Positions 21,501 through 36,500 of a DNA stretch of 64,000 bases are shown one piece after another. Location: positions 1 through 64,000 of the forward strand of contig JAUCBJ010009066.1 of the NCBI GenBank assembly GCA_032718475.1. Reading direction: 5' to 3'. Position numbers and translations under genes: made by a program. The stretch is from Nemertoderma westbladi (lineage: Eukaryota > Xenacoelomorpha > Nemertodermatida > Nemertodermatidae). Every line of letters starts with the position of its first letter. Position 1 is the first letter of the stretch. Below the pieces are notes generated by a model. It saw nothing but the letters and a program-made list of their open reading frames with translations. It did no database searches and was not told the DNA's origin.

Positions 21501-24500
21501 GTAGAGCCAAATCAGTAAGATAGAGCCAAATCAGTAATGTAGAGCCAAATCAGTAAGATAGAGCCAAATCAGTAAGATAGAGCCAAATCAGTAAGATAGA
21601 GCCAAATCAGTAAGATAGAGCCAAATCAGTAAGATAGAGCCAAATCAGTAAGATAGAGCCAAATCAGTTTGTAGAGCCAAATCAGTTGTAGAGCCAAATC
21701 AGTTTGTAGAGCCAAATCAGTAAGTAGAGCTAAATCAGTTGTAGAACCAAATCAGTTTGTAGAGCCAAATCAGTAAGTAGAGCTAAATCAGTAATATAGA
21801 GCCAAATCAGTTTGTAGAGCCAAATCAGTAAGTAGAGCTAAATCAGTAGTAGAGCTAAATCAGTAATATAGAGCCAAATCAGTTTGTAGAGCCAAATCTG
21901 TACCTAGAGCCAAATCAGTATGTAGAGCCAAATCAGTTTGTAGAGCCAAATCTGTACCTAGAGCCAAATCAGTATGTAGAGCCAAATCAGTATGTAGAGC
22001 CAAATCAGTATGTAGAGCCAAATCAGTAAGTAGAGCCAAATCAGTAAGTAGAGCTAAATCAGTAACGTAGAGCCAAATCAGTATGTAGAGTCAAATCAGT
22101 ATGTAGAGCCAAATCAGTACGTAGAGCCAAATCAGTTTGTAGAGCAAAATCAGTGTAGAGCCAAATCAATAGGTAAAGCCAAATCAGTAAGGTAGAGCCA
22201 AATCAGTAAGATAGAGCCAAATCAGTAAGATAGAGCCAAATCAGTAAGATAGAGCCAAATCAGTAAGATAGAGCCAAATCAGTAAGATAGAGCCAAATCA
22301 GTAAGATAGAGCCAAATCAGTAAGATAGAGCCAAATCAGTAAGATAGAGCCAAATCAGTAAGATAGAGCCAAATCAGTAAGATAGAGCCAAATCAGTAAG
22401 ATAGAGCCAAATCAGTAAGATAGAGCCAAATCAGTAAGATAGAGCCAAATCAGTAAGATAGAGCCAAATCAGTAAGATAGAGCCAAATCAGTAAGATAGA
22501 GCCAAATCAGTAAGATAGAGCCAAATCAGTAAGTAGAGCCAAATCAGTAAGATAGAGCCAAATCAGTAAGATAGAGCCAAATCAGTAAGATAGAGCCAAA
22601 TCAGTAAGATAGAGCCAAATCAGTAAGATAGAGCCAAATCAGTAAGATAGAGCCAAATCAGTAAGATAGAGCCAAATCAGTAAGATAGAGCCAAATCAGT
22701 TTGTAGAGCCAAATCAGTTTGTAGAGCCAAATCAGTTTGTAGAGCCAAATCAGTTTGTAGAGCCAAATCAGTAAGTAGAGCTAAATCAGTTGTAGAACCA
22801 AATCAGTTTGTAGAGCCAAATCAGTAAGTAGAGCTAAATCAGTAATATAGAGCCAAATCAGTAAGTAGAGCCAAATCAGTAAGATAGAGCCAAATCAGTA
22901 AGATAGAGCCAAATCAGTAAGATAGAGCCAAATCAGTAAGATAGAGCCAAATCAGTAAGATAGAGCCAAATCAGTTTGTAGAGCCAAATCAGTTTGTAGA
23001 GCCAAATCAGTTTGTAGAGCCAAATCAGTAAGTAGAGCTAAATCAGTTGTAGAACCAAATCAGTTTGTAGAGCCAAATCAGTAAGTAGAGCTAAATCAGT
23101 AATATAGAGCCAAATCAGTTTGTAGAGCCAAATCAGTAAGTAGAGCTAAATCAGTTGTAGAGCCAAATCAGTAAGTAGAGCTAAATCAGTAAGATAGAGC
23201 CAAATCAGTATCTAGAGCCAAATCTGTACCTAGAGCCAAATCAGTATGTAGAGCCAAATCAGTATGTAGAGCCAAATCAGTAAGTAGAGCCAAATCAGTA
23301 ACGTAGAGCCAAATCAGTATGTAGAGTCAAATCAGTATGTAGAGCCAAATCAGTACGTAGAGCCAAATCAGTTTGTAGAGCCAAATCAGTGTAGAGCCAA
23401 ATCAATAGGTAAAGCCAAATCAGTAAGGTAGAGCCAAATCAGTAAGATAGAGCCAAATCAGTAAGATAGAGCCAAATCAGTAAGATAGAGCCAAATCAGT
23501 ATAGATAGAGCCAAATCAGTAAGATAGAGCCAAATCAGTAGGATAGAGCCAAATCAGTTTGTAGAGCCAAATCAGTAAGATAGAGCCAAATCAGTAAGAT
23601 AGAGCCAAATCAGTAAGATAGAGCCAAATCAGTAAGATAGAGCCAAATCAGTAAGATAGAGCCAAATCAGTAAGATAGAGCCAAATCAGTAAGATAGAGC
23701 CAAATCAGTAAGATAGAGCCAAATCAGTAAGATAGAGCCAAATCAGTAATATAGAGCCAAATCAGTAAGATAGAGCCAAATCAGTAAGGTAGAGCCAAAT
23801 CAGTAAGATAGAGCCAAATCAGTAAGATAGAGCCAAATCAGTAAGATAGAGCCAAATCAGTTTGTAGAGCCAAATCAGTGTAGAGCCAAATCAATAGGTA
23901 AAGCCAAATCAGTAAGGTAGAGCCAAATCAGTAAGATAGAGCCAAATCAGTAAGATAGAGCCAAATCAGTAAGATAGAGCCAAATCAGTAAGATAGAGCC
24001 AAATCAGTAAGATAGAGCCAAATCAGTAAGATAGAGCCAAATCAGTAGGATAGAGCCAAATCAGTTTGTAGAGCCAAATCAGTAAGATAGAGCCAAATCA
24101 GTAAGATAGAGCCAAATCAGTAAGATAGAGCCAAATCAGTAAGATAGAGCCAAATCAGTAAGATAGAGCCAAATCAGTAAGATAGAGCCAAATCAGTAAG
24201 ATAGAGCCAAATCAGTAAGATAGAGCCAAATCAGTAAGATAGAGCCAAATCAGTAATGTAGAGCCAAATCAGTAAGTAGAGCCAAATCAGTAAGATAGAG
24301 CCAAATCAGTAATATAGAGCCAAATCAGTAAGATAGAGCCAAATCAGTAAGGTAGAGCCAAATCAGTAAGATAGAGCCAAATCAGTAAGATAGAGCCAAA
24401 TCAATAAGATAGAGCCAAATCAGTAAGATAGAGCCAAATCAGTAAGATAGAGCCAAATCAGTTTGTAGAGCCAAATCAGTTGTAGAACCAAATCAGTTTG

Positions 24501-27500
24501 TAGAGCCAAATCAGTAAGTAGAGCTAAATCAGTTGTAGAGCCAAATCAGTAAGTAGAGCTAAATCAGTTTGTAGAGCCAAATCAGTAAGTAGAGCCAAAT
24601 CAGTAAGTAGAGCCAAATCCGTATGTAGAGCCAAATCAGTAAGTAGAGCCAAATCAGTATGTAGAGCCAAATCAGTAAGTAGAGCCAAATCAGTAAGATA
24701 GAGCCAAATCAGTTTGTAGAGCCAAATCAGTAAGATAGAGCCAAATCAGTAAGATAGAGCCAAATCAGTAAGATAGAGCCAAATCAGTAAGATAGAGCCA
24801 AATCAGTAAGATAGAGCCAAATCAGTAAGATAGAGCCAAATCAGTAAGATAGAGCCAAATCAGTAAGATAGAGCCAAATCAGTAAGATAGAGCCAAATCA
24901 GTAAGATAGAGCCAAATCAGTAAGATAGAGCCAAATCAGTTTGTAGAGCCAAATCAGTTGTAGAGCCAAATCAGTTTGTAGAGCCAAATCAGTAAGTAGA
25001 GCCAAATCAGTAATGTAGAGCCAAATCAGTTATGTAGAGCCAAATCAGTAAGATAGAGCCAAATCAGTAAGATAGAGCCAAATCAGTAAGATAGAGCCAA
25101 ATCAGTAAGATAGAGCCAAATCAGTAAGTAGAGCCAAATCAGTTGTAGAGCCAAATCAGTAAGTAGAGCTAAATCAGTTAGTAGAGCCAAATCAGTAATG
25201 TAGAGCCAAATCAGTAATGTAGAGCCAAATCAGTAAGATAGAGCCAAATCAGTAAGTAGAGCCAAATCAGTAAGATAGAGCCAAATCAGTAAGATAGAGC
25301 CAAATCAGTAAGTAGAACCAAATCAGTTTGTAGAGCCAAATCAGTTTGTAGAGCCAAATCAGTGTAGAGCCAAATCAGTAGGTAGAGCCAAATCAGTAAG
25401 GTAGAGCCAAATCAGTAAGATAGAGCCAAATCAGTAAGTAGAGCCAAATCAGTAAGATAGAGCCAAATCAGTTTGTAGAGCCAAATCAGTAAGTAGAGCC
25501 AAATCAGTATGTAGAGCCAAATCAGTATGATAGAGCCAAATCAGTAAGATAGAGCCAAATCAGTAAGATAGAGCCAAATCAGTAAGATAGAGCCAAATCA
25601 GTAAGATAGAGCCAAATCAGTTTGTAGAGCCAAATCAGTTGTAGAGCCAAATCAGTTTGTAGAGCCAAATCAGTAAGTAGAGCTAAATCAGTTGTAGAAC
25701 CAAATCAGTTTGTAGAGCCAAATCAGTAAGTAGAGCTAAATCAGTAATGTAGAGCCAAATCAGTTTGTAGAGCCAAATCAGTTTGTAGAGCCAAATCAGT
25801 AAGTAGAGCTAAATCAGTAATATAGAGCCAAATCAGTTTGTAGAGCCAAATCTGTACCTAGAGCCAAATCAGTATGTAGAGCCAAATCAGTTTGTAGAGC
25901 CAAATCTGTACCTAGAGCCAAATCAGTATGTAGAGCCAAATCAGTATGTAGAGCCAAATCAGTAAGTAGAGCCAAATCAGTAACGTAGAGCCAAATCAGT
26001 ATGTAGAGTCAAATCAGTATGTAGAGCCAAATCAGTACGTAGAGCCAAATCAGTTTGTAGAGCAAAATCAGTGTAGAGCCAAATCAATAGGTAAAGCCAA
26101 ATCAGTAAGGTAGAGCCAAATCAGTAAGATAGAGCCAAATCAGTAAGATAGAGCCAAATCAGTAAGATAGAGCCAAATCAGTAAGATAGAGCCAAATCAG
26201 TAAGATAGAGCCAAATCAGTAAGATAGAGCCAAATCAGCAAGATAGAGCCAAATCAGTAAGATAGAGCCAAATCAGTAAGATAGAGCCAAATCAGTAAGA
26301 TAGAGCCAAATCAGTAAGATAGAGCCAAATCAGTAAGATAGAGCCAAATCAGTAAGATAGAGCCAAATCAGTAAGATAGAGCCAAATCAGTAAGATAGAG
26401 CCAAATCAGTAAGATAGAGCCAAATCAGTAAGTAGAGCCAAATCAGTAAGATAGAGCCAAAACAGTAAGATAGAGCCAAATCAGTAAGATAGAGCCAAAT
26501 CAGTAAGATAGAGCCAAATCAGTAAGATAGAGCCAAATCAGTAAGATAGAGCCAAATCAGTAAGATAGAGCCAAATCAGTAAGATAGAGCCAAATCAGTT
26601 TGTAGAGCCAAATCAGTTTGTAGAGCCAAATCAGTTTGTAGAGCCAAATCAGTTTGTAGAGCCAAATCAGTAAGTAGAGCTAAATCAGTTGTAGAACCAA
26701 ATCAGTTTGTAGAGCCAAATCAGTAAGTAGAGCTAAATCAGTAATATAGAGCCAAATCAGTAAGTAGAGCCAAATCAGTAAGATAGAGCCAAATCAGTAA
26801 GATAGAGCCAAATCAGTAAGATAGAGCCAAATCAGTAAGATAGAGCCAAATCAGTAAGATAGAGCCAAATCAGTTTGTAGAGCCAAATCAGTTTGTAGAG
26901 CCAAATCAGTTTGTAGAGCCAAATCAGTAAGTAGAGCTAAATCAGTTGTAGAACCAAATCAGTTTGTAGAGCCAAATCAGTAAGTAGAGCTAAATCAGTA
27001 ATATAGAGCCAAATCAGTTTGTAGAGCCAAATCAGTAAGTAGAGCTAAATCAGTTGTAGAGCCAAATCAGTAAGTAGAGCTAAATCAGTAAGATAGAGCC
27101 AAATCAGTATCTAGAGCCAAATCTGTACCTAGAGCCAAATCAGTATGTAGAGCCAAATCAGTATGTAGAGCCAAATCAGTAAGTAGAGCCAAATCAGTAA
27201 CGTAGAGCCAAATCAGTATGTAGAGTCAAATCAGTATGTAGAGCCAAATCAGTACGTAGAGCCAAATCAGTTTGTAGAGCCAAATCAGTGTAGAGCCAAA
27301 TCAATAGGTAAAGCCAAATCAGTAAGGTAGAGCCAAATCAGTAAGATAGAGCCAAATCAGTAAGATAGAGCCAAATCAGTAAGATAGAGCCAAATCAGTA
27401 AGATAGAGCCAAATCAGTAAGATATAGCCAAATCAGTAAGATAGAGCCAAATCAGTAGGATAGAGCCAAATCAGTTTGTAGAGCCAAATCAGTAAGATAG

Positions 27501-30500
27501 AGCCAAATCAGTAAGATAGAGCCAAATCAGTAAGATAGAGCCAAATCAGTAAGATAGAGCCAAATCAGTAAGATAGAGCCAAATCAGTAAGATAGAGCCA
27601 AATCAGTAAGATAGAGCCAAATCAGTAAGATAGAGCCAAATCAGTAAGATAGAGCCAAATCAGTAATATAGAGCCAAATCAGTAAGATAGAGCCAAATCA
27701 GTAAGGTAGAGCCAAATCAGTAAGATAGAGCCAAATCAGTAAGATAGAGCCAAATCAGTAAGATAGAGCCAAATCAGTTTGTAGAGCCAAATCAGTGTAG
27801 AGCCAAATCAATAGGTAAAGCCAAATCAGTAAGGTAGAGCCAAATCAGTAAGATAGAGCCAAATCAGTAAGATAGAGCCAAATCAGTAAGATAGAGCCAA
27901 ATCAGTAAGATAGAGCCAAATCAGTAAGATAGAGCCAAATCAGTAAGATAGAGCCAAATCAGTAGGATAGAGCCAAATCAGTTTGTAGAGCCAAATCAGT
28001 AAGATAGAGCCAAATCAGTAAGATAGAGCCAAATCAGTAAGATAGAGCCAAATCAGTAAGATAGAGCCAAATCAGTAAGATAGAGCCAAATCAGTAAGAT
28101 AGAGCCAAATCAGTAAGATAGAGCCAAATCAGTAAGATAGAGCCAAATCAGTAAGATAGAGCCAAATCAGTAATGTAGAGCCAAATCAGTAAGTAGAGCC
28201 AAATCAGTAAGATAGAGCCAAATCAGTAATATAGAGCCAAATCAGTAAGATAGAGCCAAATCAGTAAGGTAGAGCCAAATCAGTAAGATAGAGCCAAATC
28301 AGTAAGATAGAGCCAAATCAATAAGATAGAGCCAAATCAGTAAGATAGAGCCAAATCAGTAAGATAGAGCCAAATCAGTTTGTAGAGCCAAATCAGTTGT
28401 AGAACCAAATCAGTTTGTAGAGCCAAATCAGTAAGTAGAGCTAAATCAGTTGTAGAGCCAAATCAGTAAGTAGAGCTAAATCAGTTTGTAGAGCCAAATC
28501 AGTAAGTAGAGCCAAATCAGTAAGTAGAGCCAAATCCGTATGTAGAGCCAAATCAGTAAGTAGAGCTAAATCAGTTGTAGAGCCAAATCAGTAAGTAGAG
28601 CCAAATCAGTAAGATAGAGCCAAATCAGTTTGTAGAGCCAAATCAGTAAGATAGAGCCAAATCAGTAAGATAGAGCCAAATCAGTAATATAGAGCCAAAT
28701 CAGTAAGATAGAGCCAAATCAGTAAGGTAGAGCCAAATCAGTAAGATAGAGCCAAATCAGTAAGATAGAGCCAAATCAGTAAGATAGAGCCAAATCAGTA
28801 AGATAGAGCCAAATCAGTAAGATAGAGCCAAATCAGTAAGATAGAGCCAAATCAGTTTGTAGAGCCAAATCAGTTGTAGAACCAAATCAGTTTGTAGAGC
28901 CAAATCAGTAAGTAGAGCTAAATCAGTTGTAGAACCAAATCAGTTTGTAGAGCCAAATCAGTAAGTAGAGCTAAATCAGTAATATAGAGCCAAATCAGTT
29001 TGTAGAGCTAAATCAGTAATATAGAGCCAAATCAGTAAGTAGAGCTAAATCAGTTGTAGAGCCAAATCAGTAAGTAGAGCTAAATCAGTTTGTAGAGCCA
29101 AATCAGTAAGTAGAGCCAAATCCGTATGTAGAGCCAAATCAGTAAGTAGAGCTAAATCAGTTGTAGAGCCAAATCAGTAAGTAGAGCCAAATCAGTAAGA
29201 TAGAGCCAAATCAGTTTGTAGAGCCAAATCAGTAAGTAGAACCAAATCAGTTTGTAGAGCCAAATCAGTTTGTAGAGCCAAATCAGTGTAGAGCCAAATC
29301 AATAGGTAAAGCCAAATCAGTAAGGTAGAGCCAAATCAGTAAGATAGAGCCAAATCTGTACCTAGAGCCAAATCAGTATGTAGAGCCAAATCAGTTTGTA
29401 GAGCCAAATCTGTACCTAGAGCCAAATCAGTATGTAGAGCCAAATCAGTATGTAGAGCTAAATCAGTAATATAGAGCCAAATCAGTTTGTAGAGCTAAAT
29501 CAGTAATATAGAGCCAAATCAGTTTGTAGAGCCAAATCAGTAAGTAGAGCTAAATCAGTTGTAGAGCCAAATCAGTAAGTAGAGCCAAATCAGTAAGATA
29601 GAGCCAAATCAGTTTGTAGAGCCAAATCAGTAAGTAGAGCCAAATCAGTAACGTAGAGCTAAATCAGTACGTAGAGCCAAATCAGTTTGTAGAGCCAAAT
29701 CAGTGTAGAGCCAAATCAATAGGTAAAGCCAAATCAGTAAGGTAGAGCCAAATCAGTAAGATAGAGCCAAATCTGTACCTATAGCCAAATCAGTATGTAG
29801 AGCCAAATCAGTTTGTAGAGCCAAATCTGTACCTAGAGCCAAATCAGTATGTAGAGCCAAATCAGTATGTAGAGCCAAATCAGTAAGTAGAGCCAAATCA
29901 GTAACGTAGAGCCAAATCAGTATGTAGAGTCAAATCAGTATGTAGAGCCAAATCAGTACGTAGAGCCAAATCAGTTTGTAGAGCCAAATCAATAGGTAAA
30001 GCCAAATCAGTAAGGTAGAGCCAAATCAGTAAGATAGAGCCAAATCAGTAAGATAGAGCCAAATCAGTAAGATAGAGCCAAATCAGTAAGATAGAGCCAA
30101 ATCAGTAAGATAGAGCCAAATCAGTAAGATAGAGCCAAATCAGTAAGATAGAGCCAAATCAGTAAGATAGAGCCAAATCAGTAAGATAGAGCCAAATCAG
30201 TTTGTAGAGCCAAATCAGTAAGATAGAGCCAAATCAGTAACGTAGAGCTAAATCAGTATGTGGAGCCAAATGAGTATGTAGAGCCAAATCAGTACGTAGA
30301 GCCAAATCAGTTTGTAGAGCCAAATCAGTAATGTAGGGCAAATAATGAAACAACTCACCATGGCGTCGTCATATTTAAACCATTGCCCCTTCCCGTAGAC
30401 CGTTGCTATGCCAACATAGTGCCCGGAATGGGGACTGGATCCGTGATGAAGAATAGCGCCAACTAGCGTATAATTGTGGCGCTGCAAATTAAATAAACAT

Positions 30501-33500
30501 TATAGACAGAGGAAGTCAATAAATGTAATCATAGTGAAAGCGAAACACATTAACCACAACCCATGTATCAATAAAGTCAACTAATATATAACGACTAGTG
30601 TTAACTCTAACCCTCTGTTAACTAGTGTTAACTAAAACTTACAACTGTAACCATTTACTTTATCACTCATTTATTATTACTTTTGACGGTGTTTATTATT
30701 TATTACTTTATTATTAAGTTGAATGATTATCCATTGAACGAACTGCATAGTAAAATAATTTCAAAATCATTTCTAAATCTAAAATTACAAGATTCTAATT
30801 TACCCGATTAGGTAAATTAGTTTTGTACTGATATAGTTATGTAACGGCCTGTTTACACGTGGGAACTTCTAGAGCAACTTTCTCGGCAACTTGTAGAGCA
30901 ACCCAGGTTGCCGATCAAGTTGCTCCGTGTAAACACGCAAAAAAGTTGCCGTAAAAGTTGCTCAACTTTTACGGCAACTTGAAGGAATTTGCGTTGGCGA
31001 ATTAGAGAGGGATAATTAGATTAAATTATCAAAAACTAGATAGTAGGCAAAATGACCCACTATTTTACAGTTAAACTAGCCAAGTTGCTCTAAAAGTTGC
31101 CGGCCAAAAGTTGCTGGTAAAGTTGCCACGTGTAAACAGCTATTAAATTAAGCTGCTCCAAAAAAAGTTGCTAGTTGCTGAGAAAGTTGCTCTAAAAGTG
31201 GCCACGTGCATGTAAACAGGCCTTAATGGACATACCTAAAGGAAGGCGGTAAGCAAACAAGGCCTAACAGTTTGTTCTAGAACATATTTTCCAAAAGACT
31301 ATTGAAAAACTTAACAATTTACTCACGTCTTGGTAGTGGGTATTAACTGTTGTAAATGGACCGATGTTCTTAGATACAGATGTTCTTGGATAATATGTTA
31401 TATTCCATTGCCAGAGCTACCACATCACCTTGTTTGCTATGAGCTTAGAGTGTGCGTTTAGTGTCTTTTTACATTTCAACAACTTGGTTCTTCTTTCTTC
31501 TCTGTCTTCTGTTCCAGTAGCCAATTTATCGACCCCAGTCTGGTGAACCACTGGGGGACGCGGTCCTTGTTGACACGGGCGACGACCGAGCCGGTATTTC
31601 TCCAGGAGGGTTCTCATACTCATATCTTTCAGTTGCGGGAGTAAACCGCTTGTGGTCGCAACTCCTACAAGCGTCTTCGCAGTAGGTCGCCGTTGGTTGA
31701 TTACCTTCCGCCGACCTTGTCAGCATGTCTATAGCCATTGGTTGCTTACCTTCCGTCTATCCATGGCCTACAGCCCTGCTGCCGACTGTAGGGGTCCCTT
31801 TGTTACACCCTGAACCAAGTGTGTCTCCTGGGTTAGGTTACCTAACACTAGAGGAAAATTCAGTATAGACAGAGTGGCGTGGGTGCATTTCTATTGCAGA
31901 TTCATTCATGTGACTCAAGCCTTTGCTTTCAATGGTGCCCTAGGCACTGTAGCCCTATCAATGAATTATTTAGTTGACGGGACTTACAAACGCACTCTTG
32001 AATAAGTCTTGATCAACTAAATGATGAATCGGCTATACTGGCGCGGATCGGGGTGCCCTACTGGGCTGACAGCTACTTACAGGTAGTACCACATTACTGC
32101 CATAGTGGGAGCAGAATCTGGGTACTCTGAACTGACTTGTCTCGTTGTCTCCTCTGGTCGTCAACTTGGAATTAACTGTTGTAAATGATAGTAGCAATGT
32201 GTTGGCAAGCTGTGTTTTTCGAGGTGTTTTTGTTTATTATACATTTATTATGGGAACGGCTCTAGGGGTCTCTCGAAAGAAAAATATATTTTACCAATTG
32301 TGAAAATAAAAGATAAGTTATTTAAGGTAAAACAAACTTATCATTCGTGGTTAAGACCCCTCTAACCTTTCCCATAATAACTGTTGTAAATGGACTGCTT
32401 TACTCACCAGGGTATTAACTGTTGTAAATGGACCGATATCTTTACTCACCTGGGTATTAACTGTTGTAAATGGACCGATATCTTTACTCACCTGGGTATT
32501 ATATAACTGTTGTAAATGGACCGATATCTTTACTCACCCGGGTATTAACTGTTGTAAATGGACCGATATCTTTACTCACCTGGGTATTAACTGTTGTAAA
32601 TGGACCGATATCTTTACTCACCTGGGTATTAACTGTTGTAAATGGACCGATATCTTTACTCACCTGGGTATTATATAACTGTTGTAAATGGACCGATATC
32701 TTTACTCACCCGGGTATTAACTGTTGTAAATGGACCGATATCTTTACTCACCTGGGTATTATATAACTGTTGTAAATGGACCGATATCTTTACTCACCCG
32801 GGTATTAACTGTTGTAAATGGACCGATATCTTTACTCACCCGGGTATTAACTGTTGTAAATGGACCAATATCTTTACTCACCCGGGTATTAACTGTTGTA
32901 AATGGACCGATATCTTTATTCACCTGGGTATTATATAACTGTTGTAAATGGACCGATATCTTTACTCACCCGGGTATTAACTGTTGTAAATGGACCGATA
33001 TCTTTACTCACCCGGGTATTAACTGTTGTAAATGGACCGATATCTTTACTCACCCGGGTATTAACTGTTGTAAATGGACCAATATCTTTACTCACCCGGG
33101 TATTAACTGTTGTAAATGGACCGATATCTTTATTCACCTGGGTATTATATAACTGTTGTAAATGGACCGATATCTTTACTCACCCGGGTATTAACTGTTG
33201 TAAATGGACCGATATCTCTACTCACCTGGGTCTTAACTGTTGTAAATGGACCGATATCTTTACTCACCTGGGTATTAACTGTTGTAAATGGACCGATATC
33301 TTTACTCACCTGGGTATTATATTAACTGTTGTAAATGGACCGATATCTTTATTCACCTGGGTATTATATAACTGTTGTAAATGGACCGATATCTTTACTC
33401 ACCTGGGTATTATATAACTGTTGTAAATGGACCGATATCTTTACTCACCCGGGTATTAACTGTTGTAAATGGACCGATATCTTTACTCACCTGGGTCTTA

Positions 33501-36500
33501 ACTGTTGTAAATGGACCGATATCTTTACTCACCTGGGTATTAACTGTTGTAAATGGACTGATATCTTTACTCACCTGGGTATTATATAACTGTTGTAAAT
33601 GGACCGATATCTTTACTCACCCGGGTATTAACTGTTGTAAATGGACCGATATCTTTACTCACCCGGGTATTAACTGTTGTAAATGGACCAATATCTTTAC
33701 TCACCCGGGTATTAACTGTTGTAAATGGACCGATATCTTTATTCACCTGGGTATTATATAACTGTTGTAAATGGACCGATATCTTTACTCACCCGGGTAT
33801 TAACTGTTGTAAATGGACCGATATCTTTACTCACCTGGGTCTTAACTGTTGTAAATGGACCGATATCTTTACTCACCTGGGTATTAACTGTTGTAAATGG
33901 ACCGATATCTTTACTCACCTGGGTATTATATTAACTGTTGTAAATGGACCGATATCTTTACTCACCTGGGTCTTAACTGTTGTAAATGGACCGATATCTT
34001 TACTCACCTGGGTATTAACTGTTGTAAATGGACCGATATCTTTACTCACCTGGGTATTATATTAACTGTTGTAAATGGACCGATATCTTTATTCACCTGG
34101 GTATTATATAACTGTTGTAAATGGACCGATATCTTTACTCACCTGGGTATTATATAACTGTTGTAAATGGACCGATATCTTTACTCACCCGGGTATTAAC
34201 TGTTGTAAATGGACCGATATCTTTACTCACCTGGGTCTTAACTGTTGTAAATGGACCGATATCTTTACTCACCTGGGTATTAACTGTTGTAAATGGACTG
34301 ATATCTTTACTCACCTGGGTATTATATAACTGTTGTAAATGGACCGATATCTTTACTCACCCGGGTATTAACTGTTGTAAATGGACCGATATCTTTACTC
34401 ACCCGGGTATTAACTGTTGTAAATGGACCAATATCTTTACTCACCCGGGTATTAACTGTTGTAAATGGACCGATATCTTTATTCACCTGGGTATTATATA
34501 ACTGTTGTAAATGGACCGATATCTTTACTCACCCGGGTATTAACTGTTGTAAATGGACCGATATCTTTACTCACCTGGGTCTTAACTGTTGTAAATGGAC
34601 CGATATCTTTACTCACCTGGGTATTAACTGTTGTAAATGGACCGATATCTTTACTCACCTGGGTATTATATTAACTGTTGTAAATGGACCGATATCTTTA
34701 TTCACCTGGGTATTATATAACTGTTGTAAATGGACCGATATCTTTACTCACCTGGGTATTATATAACTGTTGTAAATGGACCGATATCTTTACTCACCCG
34801 GGTATTAACTGTTGTAAATGGACCGATATCTTTACTCACCTGGGTCTTAACTGTTGTAAATGGACCGATATCTTTACTCACCTGGGTATTAACTGTTGTA
34901 AATGGACTGATATCTTTACTCACCTGGGTATTATATAACTGTTGTAAATGGACCGATATCTTTACTCACCTGGGTATTAATTGTTGTAAATGGACCGATA
35001 TCTTTACTCACCCGGGTATTAACTGTTGTAAATGGACCGATATCTTTACTCACCCGGGTATTAACTGTTGTAAATGGACCGATATCTTTATTCACCTGGG
35101 TATTATATAACTGTTGTAAATGGACCGATATCTTTACTCACCCGGGTATTAACTGTTGTAAATGGACCGATATCTTTACTCACCTGGGTCTTAACTGTTG
35201 TAAATGGACCGATATCTTTACTCACCTGGGTATTAACTGTTGTAAATGGACCGATATCTTTACTCACCTGGGTATTATATTAACTGTTGTAAATGGACCG
35301 ATATCTTTATTCACCTGGGTATTATATAACTGTTGTAAATGGACCGATATCTTTACTCACCCGGGTATTAACTGTTGTAAATGGACCGATATCTTTACTC
35401 ACCTGGGTATTAACTGTTGTAAATGGACCGACATCTTTACTCACCTGGGTATTAACTGTTGTAAATGGACCGATATCTTTACTCACCCGGGTATTAACTG
35501 TTGTAAATGGACCGATATCTTTACTCACCTGGGTATTAACTGTTGTAAATGGACCGATATCTTTACTCACCCGGGTATTAACTGTTGTAAATGGACCGAT
35601 ATCTTTACTCACCTGGGTATTAACTGTTGTAAATGGACCGATATCTTTACTCACCTGGGTATTAACTGTTGTAAATGGACCGATATCTTTATTCACCTGG
35701 GTATTATATAACTGTTGTAAATGGACCGATATCTTTACTCACCTGGGTATTAACTGTTGTAAATGGACCGATATCTTTACTCACCTGGGTATTAACTGTT
35801 GTAAATGGACCGATATCTTTACTCACCTGGGTATTAACTGTTGAAATGGACCGATATCTTTATTCGCCTGGGTATTATATAACTGTTGTAAATGGACCGA
35901 TATCTTTACTCACCTGGGTATTAACTGTTGTAAATGGACCGATATCTTTACTCACCTGGGTATTAACTGTTGTAAATGGACCGATATCTTTATTCACCTG
36001 GGTATTATATAACTGTTGTAAATGGACCGATATCTTTACTCACCTGGGTATTAACTGTTGTAAATGGACCGATATCTTTACTCACCTGGGTATTAACTGT
36101 TGTAAATGGACCGATATCTTTACTCACCTGGGTATTAACTGTTGAAATGGACCGATATCTTTATTCACCTGGGTATTATATAACTGTTGTAAATGGACCG
36201 ATATCTTTACTCACCTGGGTATTAACTGTTGTAAATGGACCGATATCTTTACTCACCTGGGTATTAACTGTTGTAAATGGACCGATATCTTTATTCACCT
36301 GGGTATTATATAACTGTTGTAAATGGACCGATATCTTTACTCACCTGGGTATTAACTGTTGTAAATGGACCGATATCTTTACTCACCTGGGTATTAACTG
36401 TTGTAAATGGACCGATATCTTTACTCACCTGGGTATTAACAGTTGTAAATGGACCGATATCTTTACTCACCTGGGTATTAACTGTTGTAAATGGACCGAT

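Larger units (their letters stand above)
20495..30345. repeat. 17-19-bp satellite filling USP intron D-E
   Basis: Roughly 530 units of the type TAGAGCCAAATCAGTAAGA with variable 3' bases (AAGA, TTTG, ATG, ATAT). The intron is 20386-30358, so the array occupies nearly all of it. On the transcript the first unit (ATTTGCCCTACATTACTG) starts about 14 nt after the exon D donor. Coding is excluded by the mixed unit length and stops in every frame. Confidence 0.95.
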
